DNA of 64,000 bases, taken from NCBI RefSeq assembly GCF_000219805.1, contig NC_015759.1:806001-870000 (forward strand). The letters are read 5' to 3'. Source of the DNA: Weissella koreensis KACC 15510. Its GTDB lineage: Bacteria > Bacillota > Bacilli > Lactobacillales > Lactobacillaceae. Below are positions 8,493 to 16,850 of this stretch, in pieces. The translations under genes were made by a program, and so were the position numbers. The notes under the pieces are model-generated. The model worked only from the letters and a program-made list of their open reading frames with translations, had not been told where the DNA came from and made no database searches. Positions within the stretch are counted from its first letter, which is position 1. Every line of letters starts with the position of its first letter.

Positions 8493-9383
8493 ATGAAAAT
8501 AAAGATAAAAAAGATGACTGATAATGTATATATTAAAACAATATACAAAACAATCACCCGGATTGATCTGGGTGTTTCTACGGCAGCCATTTCATATTAT
8601 GGATTATTGTCCCTATTTCCAGCAATAATATTTTTGGCAGCCATTTTACCACTGCTAGGACTAACCACGGATGTAATTATGAATTTTTTGGATAGTGGAA
8701 TGCCCAAATCAATTGCGGGAGTGATTTCACCCATGATTGAATCAATTCTAAAGCATCCAGGCGTGGGAACTCTATCTTTCTCAGTGGTAGTGGCTCTTTG
8801 GTCTTTGAGTAGAGTAATAGCAATGATACGCCAATCTCAAAATGAAATTTATGATGTTAAAGTTAATAGTAATTCCTTCTTGGGACGGGCCATATCCGTG
8901 GCTTGGTTGATTTTACTATTAGGAATTATGGCAGTGTTATTTTTAGTTTTTTCAATCGGTTCCAATATATTAGATGCATTACCAATTAATGCCCAATTAA
9001 CGCATCAACTTAATTATTTAAAATCGGCTACAATACCAGTAGGGATGTTTTTTGGTCTTTGTTTATTTAATTTCTTGATACCGGCAAAAAAACCTCGTTT
9101 TATCTTCGTGGTGATTGGTACGGTGGTCCAATTATTGGGGATGTTATTGTTAGCAAAAGGATTTGGATTTTATGTTAAAATTGCAGGCCGCTCATATTCT
9201 TTTTATCAAGCAATTGGTTCGGTTGTAATCTTGATGATTTGGTTGAATTTGGTGGCTACGATTGCGTTAATCGGAACGATGGTGACGGCTATTTTAGAGC
9301 AACTTTGGCCGCATAAAAATGATCGTTTCAATAAAGTAAATCAAATTTTAGACTTGTCAGAACATAAAAATAAAGAAAAATAA
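8493..9383 (+). CDS. YihY/BrkB family membrane protein
   Basis: This 296-residue inner-membrane protein has about six hydrophobic segments and the family pattern STAAISYYGLLSLFPAII near residues 29-46, then VVALWSLSRVIAM. The family was once called ribonuclease BN, but that activity belongs to another protein; the true function is not established. The ribosome-binding site is weak (GGATAAAG), and an internal ATG seven codons on is a possible alternative start. It is a single-gene unit with promoter and terminator. Confidence 0.85.
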   Translation: MKIKIKKMTDNVYIKTIYKTITRIDLGVSTAAISYYGLLSLFPAIIFLAAILPLLGLTTDVIMNFLDSGMPKSIAGVISPMIESILKHPGVGTLSFSVVVALWSLSRVIAMIRQSQNEIYDVKVNSNSFLGRAISVAWLILLLGIMAVLFLVFSIGSNILDALPINAQLTHQLNYLKSATIPVGMFFGLCLFNFLIPAKKPRFIFVVIGTVVQLLGMLLLAKGFGFYVKIAGRSYSFYQAIGSVVILMIWLNLVATIALIGTMVTAILEQLWPHKNDRFNKVNQILDLSEHKNKEK

Positions 9384-9394
9384 TATAAATTTCA

Positions 9395-9429
9395 GAAGAA
9401 TCATCATTTATGATGGTTCTTTTTTTAAT
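9395..9429 (+). terminator. Terminator of the YihY/BrkB gene
   Basis: AGAATCATCA / TGATGGTTCT stem, TTTA loop, then seven T. Confidence 0.85.
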
Positions 9430-9653
9430 ATGGCAAATTATAAAAATAATCCGAACACTTTAATAAAAAATCCAACAAATTTTTATGCAGGATCTAACTT
9501 TATAATGCATAAAATTGATATAAGTTGGTTCATCTTAAAATTGGTATATGTTAAATTAAACCCGTCGTGTTAATGAATGATTAATAATAAATTCACAATC
9601 TAGGGTATGTATATTTATTTAAAAATGTAATATATTAAGAATTATAAATTCAA

Positions 9654-9669
9654 ATGAAAGCCTTTACAT
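9654..9669 (+). promoter_or_regulatory. cre site (CcpA) in the arcA promoter
   Basis: ATGAAAGCCTTTACAT matches the catabolite-responsive element WTGNAANCGNWWNCAW at 15 of 16 positions; the central G is C. It covers the -35, so CcpA binding would block RNA polymerase when glucose is present. Confidence 0.65.
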
Positions 9670-9691
9670 TGTTGATATAACAGACTATTAT
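9663..9691 (+). promoter_or_regulatory. Promoter of arcA
   Basis: -35 TTTACA (9663-9668), 17-bp spacer, -10 TATTAT (9686-9691). The leader is about 85 nt. Confidence 0.7.
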
Positions 9692-9781
9692 TAAGGCGTT
9701 GAGAAAAGTAATACACGCTTCTCAATAACTAAAAATTATTTCAATATTTCAATGATGTATTACTAGATGGGAGATTTAATA

Positions 9782-11017
9782 ATGATTAAGAATCCAGCAA
9801 TTCAAGTCAATTCAGAAATTGGTACTTTGAAGACAGTCTTGTTACATAGGCCTGGTGCAGAAATCGAAAATATTACACCGGATACTATGGAACGTTTGTT
9901 GTTTGATGACATTCCTTTTTTGAAAAATGCGCAAATAGAACATGACTATTTTGCCAAGACTTTGCAAGATAAAGGAATCGAGACAGTTTATATCGAACAA
10001 TTGTTAGAAGATGTGCTAGCTGATGAAACAGTTAAAGATGAGTTTCTAACACGTTATCTTAATGAACACCATTACATGAATGATGCAATGAAAGATATCA
10101 AGGGATATCTAAATACATTGTCAACACATGATTTGGTTTCTACGATTTACGCTGGTGTACGTCGAGAATTAGTAGATTTTAAGCATCCTAACCTTCACGA
10201 TGTGGCTGGCTCAGATGCCGAAAATCCATTCTTAATGGATCCGTTGCCAAATGCTTACTTCACACGTGACCCACAGGCCATGATGGGAAGTGGATTGACA
10301 ATCAACTATATGACATTTGAGGCTAGGCGTCCAGAGTCATTGATTACAGAATTTGTTATGAAGTACCACCCACGCTTTGCTGGGAACGTTGATATCTGGC
10401 TTGATCGTAATACAGATGCACGTATCGAAGGTGGAGATGAATTGGTTCTTAATGATCATGTCTTGGCAGTTGGAGTTTCACAACGTACGTCAAGTCGAGC
10501 AGTCCAAGCTTTGGCTGAAGAGCTATTTTCTAACCAAGATAGTAACTTTGATACCATCGTTGCAGTTGAGATCCCTCATAACCATGCGATGATGCATTTG
10601 GATACAGTGTTCACAATGGTTAATTATGATCAATTTACTGTCTTCCCAGGTATCATGGATGACGATGGAAAGATGAACATTAACATCTTACATTCTGGTG
10701 ATCAAGGACAAGTTGTTATGGAGCATCGTAATAATTTAAAGGACACTTTGAAGGAAGTCTTAAAGTTAGATGATTTGGATCTAATTGAGACTGGTGGTGG
10801 TGACCCAATCATTGCTCCACGTGAACAATGGAATGACGGTTCAAACAATTTGACAATTGCACCTGGTGAGGTGGTTACCTATGATCGTAATTACGTTTCT
10901 ATCAAATTAATGCAAGAGCATGGAATTAAGGTTAATGAAATTAAGTCAAGTGAGTTAGCACGTGGACGTGGTGGTGGACGTTGCATGTCACAACCAATCT
11001 GGCGTGATAATCTATAA
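9782..11017 (+). CDS. arcA: Arginine deiminase
   Basis: This is the first enzyme of the arginine deiminase pathway, converting arginine to citrulline and ammonia in the cytoplasm. At 411 residues it has the usual length. The catalytic cysteine lies near residue 401 in GRGGGRCMSQPIWR; the segments DPLPNAYFTRDPQAM, EGGDELVL and HLDTVFTM (His and Asp of the active site) are intact. The ATG at 9782 has GGGAG eight bases before it; an in-frame ATG at 9767 overlaps that site. It leads the operon arcABDC. Confidence 0.98.
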   Translation: MIKNPAIQVNSEIGTLKTVLLHRPGAEIENITPDTMERLLFDDIPFLKNAQIEHDYFAKTLQDKGIETVYIEQLLEDVLADETVKDEFLTRYLNEHHYMNDAMKDIKGYLNTLSTHDLVSTIYAGVRRELVDFKHPNLHDVAGSDAENPFLMDPLPNAYFTRDPQAMMGSGLTINYMTFEARRPESLITEFVMKYHPRFAGNVDIWLDRNTDARIEGGDELVLNDHVLAVGVSQRTSSRAVQALAEELFSNQDSNFDTIVAVEIPHNHAMMHLDTVFTMVNYDQFTVFPGIMDDDGKMNINILHSGDQGQVVMEHRNNLKDTLKEVLKLDDLDLIETGGGDPIIAPREQWNDGSNNLTIAPGEVVTYDRNYVSIKLMQEHGIKVNEIKSSELARGRGGGRCMSQPIWRDNL

Positions 11018-11079
11018 AATAAAAAATATTTTATTAAAATCGAAGTAATGAATGAAAAATTAAAAGGGGAAAAACAAGA

Positions 11080-12156
11080 ATGACAAATTATGATGTATTA
11101 CGTGGTATGAACGGACGTTCTTTCCTAAAGGAAATCGACTTTACTCCAGCAGAATTACAAGAATTAATCAACTTAAGTATTGATTTGCGTGATGAGTTGG
11201 AAACTCAAAAATCAGGTGGCGCTACTGTTACTAAATATTTACATGATAAAAATGTTATCTTGTTGTTCTCAAAAACTTCAACGCGAACACGTCTATCATT
11301 TGAATTCGGGGCTGATGAGTTAGGTGCTAACACTGTTTATATCGATCCAAATTCAAGTCAATTCGGTAAGAAAGAATCTGTTGCTGATTCAGCTAAAGTT
11401 TTTGCTGGAATGGCTGATGGAATTGAATACCGTGGATTTGCCCAATCAGATATGGAAGCTATGGCTGAAAATGCTATAGATACTAAGGGTCGTAAGAAGC
11501 CTGTTTGGAATGGTTTGACAGACGAATGGCATCCAACACAAATGATTGCCGACTTTATGACACTCCAAGAAGAATTTGGACATCTTGGAAATGATATTAC
11601 TTTGACTTTCGTTGGTGATGGGCGTAATAACGTGGCTCATTCATTGCTTGTTGCTGGAACTATGTTGGGCGTTAATGTTCATATCGTAGCACCAAAGGAA
11701 TTGCAACCAGCTAGCGATGTGATCGAAATTGCTGAAAAGTATGCAAAAGAGACAGGTGCAAAGCCAATGATCACTAGTGATGTTGATGAAGGTGTAAAGG
11801 GTTCAAACGCATTGTATGCCGACGTTTGGGTATCAATGGGTGAGGATAATTGGGAAGAGCGTCTGAACTTGCTCGGAGACTACCAAATCAATGCAGAAAT
11901 GATGGCAAAGACAGGCCGTAAAGATACTATCTTGATGCACTGCCTACCTGCTTATCACGATATGAATACTAAGATGGCAAAGGAAGCTCATGAAAACTTC
12001 CCTGGACTTGTTGGAGAAGACGGAATCGAAGTTACTAATGAAGTCTTTGAAAGTGCACAAGGACGTCAATTCGAAGAGGCCGAAAACCGTAAGCATTCAA
12101 TTAAAGCAATTATGGTCGCAACTTTGGGTGACGTTTCAATGTATCCGAAAGCTTAA
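11080..12156 (+). CDS. arcB: Catabolic ornithine carbamoyltransferase
   Basis: ArcB splits citrulline with phosphate to ornithine and carbamoyl phosphate. Carbamoyl-phosphate contacts STRTR (near residue 68), HPTQ and HCLP (near 287) are present, as are the ornithine-side DVWVSMGE and the closing EEAENRKHSIKA. The SMG loop fits ornithine rather than putrescine carbamoyltransferase. At 358 residues it is about 20 longer than most members. The extra residues seem to lie at AIDTKGRKKP before VWNGL and near NFPGLVGEDGI. An AAAAGGGG site precedes the ATG. A hairpin with a T-run follows, before arcD. Confidence 0.95.
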   Translation: MTNYDVLRGMNGRSFLKEIDFTPAELQELINLSIDLRDELETQKSGGATVTKYLHDKNVILLFSKTSTRTRLSFEFGADELGANTVYIDPNSSQFGKKESVADSAKVFAGMADGIEYRGFAQSDMEAMAENAIDTKGRKKPVWNGLTDEWHPTQMIADFMTLQEEFGHLGNDITLTFVGDGRNNVAHSLLVAGTMLGVNVHIVAPKELQPASDVIEIAEKYAKETGAKPMITSDVDEGVKGSNALYADVWVSMGEDNWEERLNLLGDYQINAEMMAKTGRKDTILMHCLPAYHDMNTKMAKEAHENFPGLVGEDGIEVTNEVFESAQGRQFEEAENRKHSIKAIMVATLGDVSMYPKA

Positions 12157-12189
12157 TAAAATAAGAATACGCAGGACTTGCGTTAGCAT

Positions 12190-12232
12190 AAGGAAAGGCG
12201 TTTCTTAACCGAAAGGCTTTTCCTTTTTATTT
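12190..12232 (+). terminator. Hairpin/terminator between arcB and arcD
   Basis: AAGGAAAGGC pairs with GCTTTTCCTT around an inner TTTC/GAAA stem, then TTTTTATTTT. It probably ends part of the arcAB transcripts and lowers arcDC expression. Confidence 0.7.
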
Positions 12233-12249
12233 TGAATTGGAGTAAGAAA

Positions 12250-13698
12250 ATGGATGAAAAAGGTGGAGCAAAAAAGATAGGTCTAATTGCCCTGATTAGT
12301 GGGGTAGTTACCAGTTGTTTGGGTTCAGGAATATTTAACGTATCAACAACTTTGGCACAGGGAAGTACAATCGGTGTAACAATTGTTGCTTGGATTTTCG
12401 TTATGATTGGAATTGGAGCATTGTCTTGGGTCTTTACAAGTCTTTCTCGGACTAAACCTGAACTGAATGGTGTTACTGATTATGCTTATGCTGGTAGTGG
12501 TAAGTTAGCTGCGGCCAGTTCTGGAATATCATATTTCGTAAGTGGCTTTTCTGGTAATTTGGCATTCTTAATTATGTTGTCTCAAGCAATCAGCATTTTC
12601 TCACGTTATGTTCCATTTTTGGCAGCGTTCCAAGAGGGAAATAGTCCAGAGACGTTAATTTTCATTTCCTTGTTCTCATGGTTATTAACTTGGGGAGTTG
12701 TTAAGTTTGGAGCAGAAAAAGTTTCGAGTTTCAACACGATTGTAACGGTATTTAAAGTTGGTGCTTTGTTTGTTTTTATTATTTTTGGAATCATCTTCTT
12801 CAAGTCTGGGATTTTTACAGCACATTTTTGGCAAAATATGACCAACAATATGGGGCATTTAACATTTAGCGAGATGACTTTTAGCGGATTTATGAGTCAA
12901 TTCGGAGCCGGATTGCTTTCAATGATTTTCTTGTTTGTTGGAATTGAATCAGCTTCAATGTTAGGGGATCGTGCTGAAAAGAAGTCAGATATAGGAAAAG
13001 CAACAATGATTGGAACGGTGGTTCTCTTCTTCTTGTACTTCGTTATTTCAGTATTACCATTTGGAATGTTAAGCCAGGCTAAATTAGCAACAATCAGCCA
13101 GCCTGGATTAGTTTATGTTACTGAAAACACAGTTGGACCTTTGGGATCAGCCTTTATGAGTATTGCTCTTATTATTACTTTGGTCGGGGCTTTGCTAAGT
13201 TGGTTCTTATTGCCAGTTGAACCATTGCAACGTCTATCAGAACAAAACATCTTCCCTAAGTGGATGGGAAAAACTAATTCAGTTGGTGCTCCTGTTGGTA
13301 GCTTGGTGTTCACACAGGTTTTGCTACAAGCTTTGATCTTGACTTTGATCTTTACTGATTCAGCTTATCAATTTGCACTTAGTTTATGTACAGTTGCGAT
13401 TGTTATTAGTTACTTCTTTGTTGGAATGTACCAATTGAAGTTGGGATTGCAACAACATACTGCTAAGGTTTGGTTGCCAGGTTTGATTGTCGTGGTATTT
13501 GAAATCATTGCCGTCGCGGTTTCTGGACTTGAATACTTAGCCTTATCAACATTGGTATTAGTACTTGGATTTGGTTTCTATATTTATACTGTTGGATCAA
13601 ACAAGATTAAAAAGTTTGAATGGTTGATGATGGCGATTGTAACAATTATTGCCATAGGAACGGTAATTGGATTAATGACAGGCGCAATTGCAATTTAA
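12250..13698 (+). CDS. arcD: Arginine/ornithine antiporter ArcD
   Basis: This 482-residue APC-superfamily exchanger has about 12 membrane segments. The first holds the family glycine motif SCLGSGIFNVST; helix 6 holds FLFVGIESASMLGDRAEKK. It would import arginine against ornithine at no net energy cost, supplying ArcA and removing the product of ArcB. The ATG at 12250 follows TTGGAG with a 7-base gap; the TTG at 12232 is inside the preceding terminator and is rejected. The gene lies between arcB and arcC, where many lactobacilli have arcC before arcD. Confidence 0.94.
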   Translation: MDEKGGAKKIGLIALISGVVTSCLGSGIFNVSTTLAQGSTIGVTIVAWIFVMIGIGALSWVFTSLSRTKPELNGVTDYAYAGSGKLAAASSGISYFVSGFSGNLAFLIMLSQAISIFSRYVPFLAAFQEGNSPETLIFISLFSWLLTWGVVKFGAEKVSSFNTIVTVFKVGALFVFIIFGIIFFKSGIFTAHFWQNMTNNMGHLTFSEMTFSGFMSQFGAGLLSMIFLFVGIESASMLGDRAEKKSDIGKATMIGTVVLFFLYFVISVLPFGMLSQAKLATISQPGLVYVTENTVGPLGSAFMSIALIITLVGALLSWFLLPVEPLQRLSEQNIFPKWMGKTNSVGAPVGSLVFTQVLLQALILTLIFTDSAYQFALSLCTVAIVISYFFVGMYQLKLGLQQHTAKVWLPGLIVVVFEIIAVAVSGLEYLALSTLVLVLGFGFYIYTVGSNKIKKFEWLMMAIVTIIAIGTVIGLMTGAIAI

Positions 13699-13731
13699 AA
13701 AATAAAATTAAAAATAAAGGTGGATAAAAAA

Positions 13732-14667
13732 ATGACAAAACGAGTAATCTTTGCGCTTGGCGGAAACGCTATTTTAACTAAGGATGCATCAGCACAAGCC
13801 CAACAAGCAGCTTTAAAAGATACTGCTGAGAAATTAGCAGGATACGTTAAGGCCAATCCAGATGCACAACTTTTGATTACCCATGGAAATGGTCCTCAAG
13901 TTGGTAACCTATTATTGCAAGGTGCTTTGGGTGCAACTGAAAATAACCCAGCTATGCCACTTGATACTGTAGGCGCTATGACACAAGGAGAAATTGGTTT
14001 CTGGATGGCCAACGCTTTGGATGAACAATTGAAGGATAGCCAAGTTGTAACGATTGTGACACGTACGGTAGTTGACGGCAAAGATCAAGCCTTCCAAAAT
14101 CCAACTAAGCCAATTGGAATGTTTTATCAAGAGGCAGAACTTGATGAACTCAAGGCAGCTCATCCTGATTGGGTCTTTAAAGAAGATGCGGGCCGTGGAT
14201 TCCGACGGGTCGTTCCATCACCCAAGCCAATTAATATTGTAGAAGCAAAGTCAATCGAGACTTTGGCTAATTCCGGAGCTGTATTGATTGCTGGTGGCGG
14301 GGGAGGAATCCCCGTTGTTAAGACTACCAATGGATATGACGGAGTTGAGGCAGTGATTGATAAAGACTTTACGGCTGCTAAGTTGGCAGAAGTAGTTGAT
14401 GCTGATGAATTAGTTATTTTGACAGCTGTTGATATGGCATATATCAAGTTTGGTACACCAGATGAGAAGCCATTACATGAAATCACTATTTCAGAAGCAC
14501 GAAAGTATGTTGAAGATGGTGAATTTGCTGAAGGATCGATGAAGCCTAAGATTCTTGCATTAATTTCGTTCGTTGAACGGACTGGTAAAAGAGCTGTTAT
14601 GACCAGTCTCGAAAATATTGCAGAGTATAGTAAAAATGGCCGTGCAACGGTGATTATTCCTGACTAA
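13732..14667 (+). CDS. arcC: Carbamate kinase
   Basis: ArcC transfers phosphate from carbamoyl phosphate to ADP, giving ATP, CO2 and ammonia; this is the energy-yielding step of the pathway. At 311 residues it is normal in length. Family motifs are intact: FALGGNAIL (residues 7-15), THGNGPQVGNL, AGGGGIPV and GSMKPKI. AAAGGTGG lies eight bases before the ATG at 13732; a GTG at 13720 is part of that site. It closes the operon and is followed by a terminator. Confidence 0.97.
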   Translation: MTKRVIFALGGNAILTKDASAQAQQAALKDTAEKLAGYVKANPDAQLLITHGNGPQVGNLLLQGALGATENNPAMPLDTVGAMTQGEIGFWMANALDEQLKDSQVVTIVTRTVVDGKDQAFQNPTKPIGMFYQEAELDELKAAHPDWVFKEDAGRGFRRVVPSPKPINIVEAKSIETLANSGAVLIAGGGGGIPVVKTTNGYDGVEAVIDKDFTAAKLAEVVDADELVILTAVDMAYIKFGTPDEKPLHEITISEARKYVEDGEFAEGSMKPKILALISFVERTGKRAVMTSLENIAEYSKNGRATVIIPD

Positions 14668-14724
14668 TTCTAGATAATATTGAAATTTTAAATATACGCT
14701 TTAGTTTCAAAAATAATTATAAAT

Positions 14725-14760
14725 TAAAAGGGGTCGTCTTATTTGGCGATCCTTTTTTTA
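14725..14760 (+). terminator. Terminator of the arc operon
   Basis: Imperfect stem AAAGGGGTCG / GGCGATCCTTT with a T-run. Confidence 0.8.
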
Positions 14761-14934
14761 TGTCTGGGCTGAAATCCAAGGCGAAATTTCGGATGATATT
14801 TGGTAAAAAATTCCAGTATTTCGTAAAAAAGTGGTTCATTTTTATAATCTAAAACGTTATTAAGAGTATCCATGGAAATCTAAAAAGCATCACAATGGCT
14901 GGTACCAGTTGATTGTAAAGAAAAGAGGAAATTA

Positions 14935-15135
14935 ATGGTAACACAAAATTTCAAAAAAATAAAAATGGTTGGATTAGATCAACACGGGGACAAAATCACC
15001 CGTTATTGGATAGTTCGTTCAAATGTTTCAGAGCACCAAATTCGAGAACTAGCTAAAGTTTTTCTAGAGATTGGTTTGGAAGAATCGTTATTTGAAATTA
15101 AGACTATTGATACTACGACGTTGAGTTTAGTTTAA
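14935..15135 (+). CDS. Small DUF1659-like protein
   Basis: This 66-residue, soluble, charged protein starts from an ATG behind AAGAGGAAATT. Its pattern (a short strand pair KMVGLDQHGDKITRYWIV, a helix, a final strand) and its pairing with a DUF2922-like gene 16 bases downstream suggest the DUF1659 family. I am only moderately sure of that, and neither family has a known function. It is probably the first gene of a two-gene unit that ends at the strong hairpin near 15.5 kb. Confidence 0.55.
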   Translation: MVTQNFKKIKMVGLDQHGDKITRYWIVRSNVSEHQIRELAKVFLEIGLEESLFEIKTIDTTTLSLV

Positions 15136-15151
15136 AATAAAGGAGCAAAAA

Positions 15152-15439
15152 ATGGTAAATAAGGAAAAATCAAAGAAACCGGGACTACAACTTGAATTAG
15201 TTTATTTACAGGAAGACGGACATGAATTTGTATTGAAAATTAATAATGTGGTTGATAGTTTAACTAAGGATCAAGTTAAGAATTTGATGGATCGTTTGAT
15301 GCATTTTGAATGGATTACTGATTTAAAAGGAAAATCACGGTTTCCCAATGGTATTAAACCCAAGCTGGCACGATATACACATCGAAGTTATCAAATGCTT
15401 TGGCAACAAAATGAAAAAGTTGGTGGTTGGATGGGTTAA
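15152..15439 (+). CDS. Small DUF2922-like protein
   Basis: The protein has 95 residues. Its first half (LELVYLQEDGHEFVLKINNV, then a helix VKNLMDRLM) fits the beta-beta-alpha pattern of DUF2922. The second half is basic and aromatic (RYTHRSYQMLWQQNEKVGGW) and extends beyond the usual domain of about 70 residues. An AAAGGAG site lies before the ATG. It follows the 66-residue gene by 16 bases. Function is unknown and the family call is tentative. Confidence 0.55.
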   Translation: MVNKEKSKKPGLQLELVYLQEDGHEFVLKINNVVDSLTKDQVKNLMDRLMHFEWITDLKGKSRFPNGIKPKLARYTHRSYQMLWQQNEKVGGWMG

Positions 15440-15490
15440 AAGTGTTTGATGGGAGTTAGGAGATTGTTTAATTTAATAATATATTGAACG

Positions 15491-15538
15491 CAAGTAAAAA
15501 GCAGTTATTGAGAACCATCAATAGCTGCTTTTTACTTT
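15491..15538. terminator. Bidirectional terminator
   Basis: AAGTAAAAAGCAG and CTGCTTTTTACTT arms extend through TTATTGA / TCAATAG, giving a stem of about 20 bp between convergent genes with T-runs on both strands. Confidence 0.85.
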
Positions 15539-15569
15539 AGATGCATAAATTGGAAATATTCAAGTTTTA

Positions 15570-16700
15570 TTATTTATTCATACGTGATAATTTGGTCGCG
15601 ATTTTTAAAGCTATTTGAGGGCCAAATAGCTTGTTACGGCTAGGTGTTATATTAAAAGTCGGATCATTTTCAATCAATTGCCATCCAGTGCCTAGCTCTA
15701 AGAGAGATTGTTGTTTGGTTTGATAGTATTGATCTGATTCTATAAAAATGCTGCCTTTAACCTTTAAAATGCTGCCAATTAAGTGAGCATGAAACCTAGA
15801 AACTATCCATTCTTGATCTTTTTTATATGGTATTCCCTTTGTCCAAATGTCCCAAAAGCCAAAAAAGGTTAGTCTTTGTTTAATAGTCGGAATTGCGTTT
15901 AGATATGGTTCAAAGAACAACCAGTTATCGATTGGGACCATAAATTCTAAAATGCCGATGGTTTTATTTTTATTTTTTTCGGTCTCTAAATATTGAATTA
16001 ACTGATTTAAGAATACTTTCAATTTTTCTTGGTCATTAATGGGCTTTAAAACCAATAAAATGTCAGGATTATCTTTTTGGTCATCAATTCGTAGGGCGTT
16101 TAATTTATGCGACATGAAAACATCATCTAACTCTAAAGTTGTACCTTTAATTTTAGCGCTCTCTTTGTCGCGGACACCGACGTAATTGAATTTTGATAAA
16201 TAGTTGGTTTCTAATTCTATTTTGTAATTATTCGAAATTGGGGTTAAACCTAGCCCATGGGTGATTAATTTCAGCCTAGGGTTAAGAGATTTAAGGTAGG
16301 TTAGAATAGGGAAAAATAAATAAGTTCGATTAAATTCAGGGCGATCAGTTGTAAAATATCCGCCACCTAATAGATGTATTTCATCAGCCGATTTAATGTT
16401 TTCAATTCCCATGAAATCTCTGGGTGCATCACCTTCAAGTAAATGAATCAATGTATCAAGATCTTCTAAAGTTGCCCCGGCATCGTCGCCTGCGTAAATT
16501 AGATTCCAAATAGTATCAACAAAGTTAATATTAGGAAATTCATCTTTGAATAGTAGGCTGGAACGAGCTGGAAATGGAACATCTAAAGTGATTTGATCAT
16601 GAGCATGATTTTTCTTAAAGAAAGCTAACCAATTTCGAACAATTTGCTCATCTCCAAAGTTGGGATAGCCGGCTGTGGAAATTAAATAGTAGTGTTTCAT
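15570..16700 (-). CDS. Polysaccharide pyruvyl transferase family protein
   Basis: The protein has 376 residues. It starts with a family-like segment (STAGYPNFGDEQIVRNWL) and carries HLLGGGYF near residue 110 and ITHGLGLTPISNNY. The C-terminal half contains FVGVRDKESAK-like and VSRFHAHLIGSIL segments typical of the domain. Members add a pyruvate ketal to a sugar of a wall or exopolysaccharide. Here it sits alone beside two GT2 genes rather than in an eps cluster; the acceptor is unknown. About 150 AT-rich bases separate it from the upstream GT2 gene on the same strand. Confidence 0.8.
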   Translation of the reverse strand: MKHYYLISTAGYPNFGDEQIVRNWLAFFKKNHAHDQITLDVPFPARSSLLFKDEFPNINFVDTIWNLIYAGDDAGATLEDLDTLIHLLEGDAPRDFMGIENIKSADEIHLLGGGYFTTDRPEFNRTYLFFPILTYLKSLNPRLKLITHGLGLTPISNNYKIELETNYLSKFNYVGVRDKESAKIKGTTLELDDVFMSHKLNALRIDDQKDNPDILLVLKPINDQEKLKVFLNQLIQYLETEKNKNKTIGILEFMVPIDNWLFFEPYLNAIPTIKQRLTFFGFWDIWTKGIPYKKDQEWIVSRFHAHLIGSILKVKGSIFIESDQYYQTKQQSLLELGTGWQLIENDPTFNITPSRNKLFGPQIALKIATKLSRMNK

Positions 16701-16850
16701 ACGTTTGGTCCTTTAGGATTGATATAAATAAAAGCAATACAAGTATATATATTATCTGGTTAAAAGTAATGATTTATTAAAAATAATGGATATGCGAATT
16801 AATTAAAATACGCTTGATCGAAACTAAATAGATTGATAGATTTTTATTAA

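Larger units (their letters stand above)
9430..9781 (+). promoter_or_regulatory. arc operon control region
   Basis: These 352 bases hold no gene. They contain a 9-bp inverted repeat (TTTTATGCA 9481-9489 / TGCATAAAA 9506-9514), an Arg-box-like AAGAATTATAAATTCAAA (9637-9654), a cre-like site, the arcA promoter, and a leader hairpin with arms TTGAGAA (9699-9705) and TTCTCAA (9719-9725). The ribosome-binding site GGGAG (9769-9773) ends the region. ArgR- or ArcR-type control is inferred from the sites only; no such regulator gene is in the window. Confidence 0.6.
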
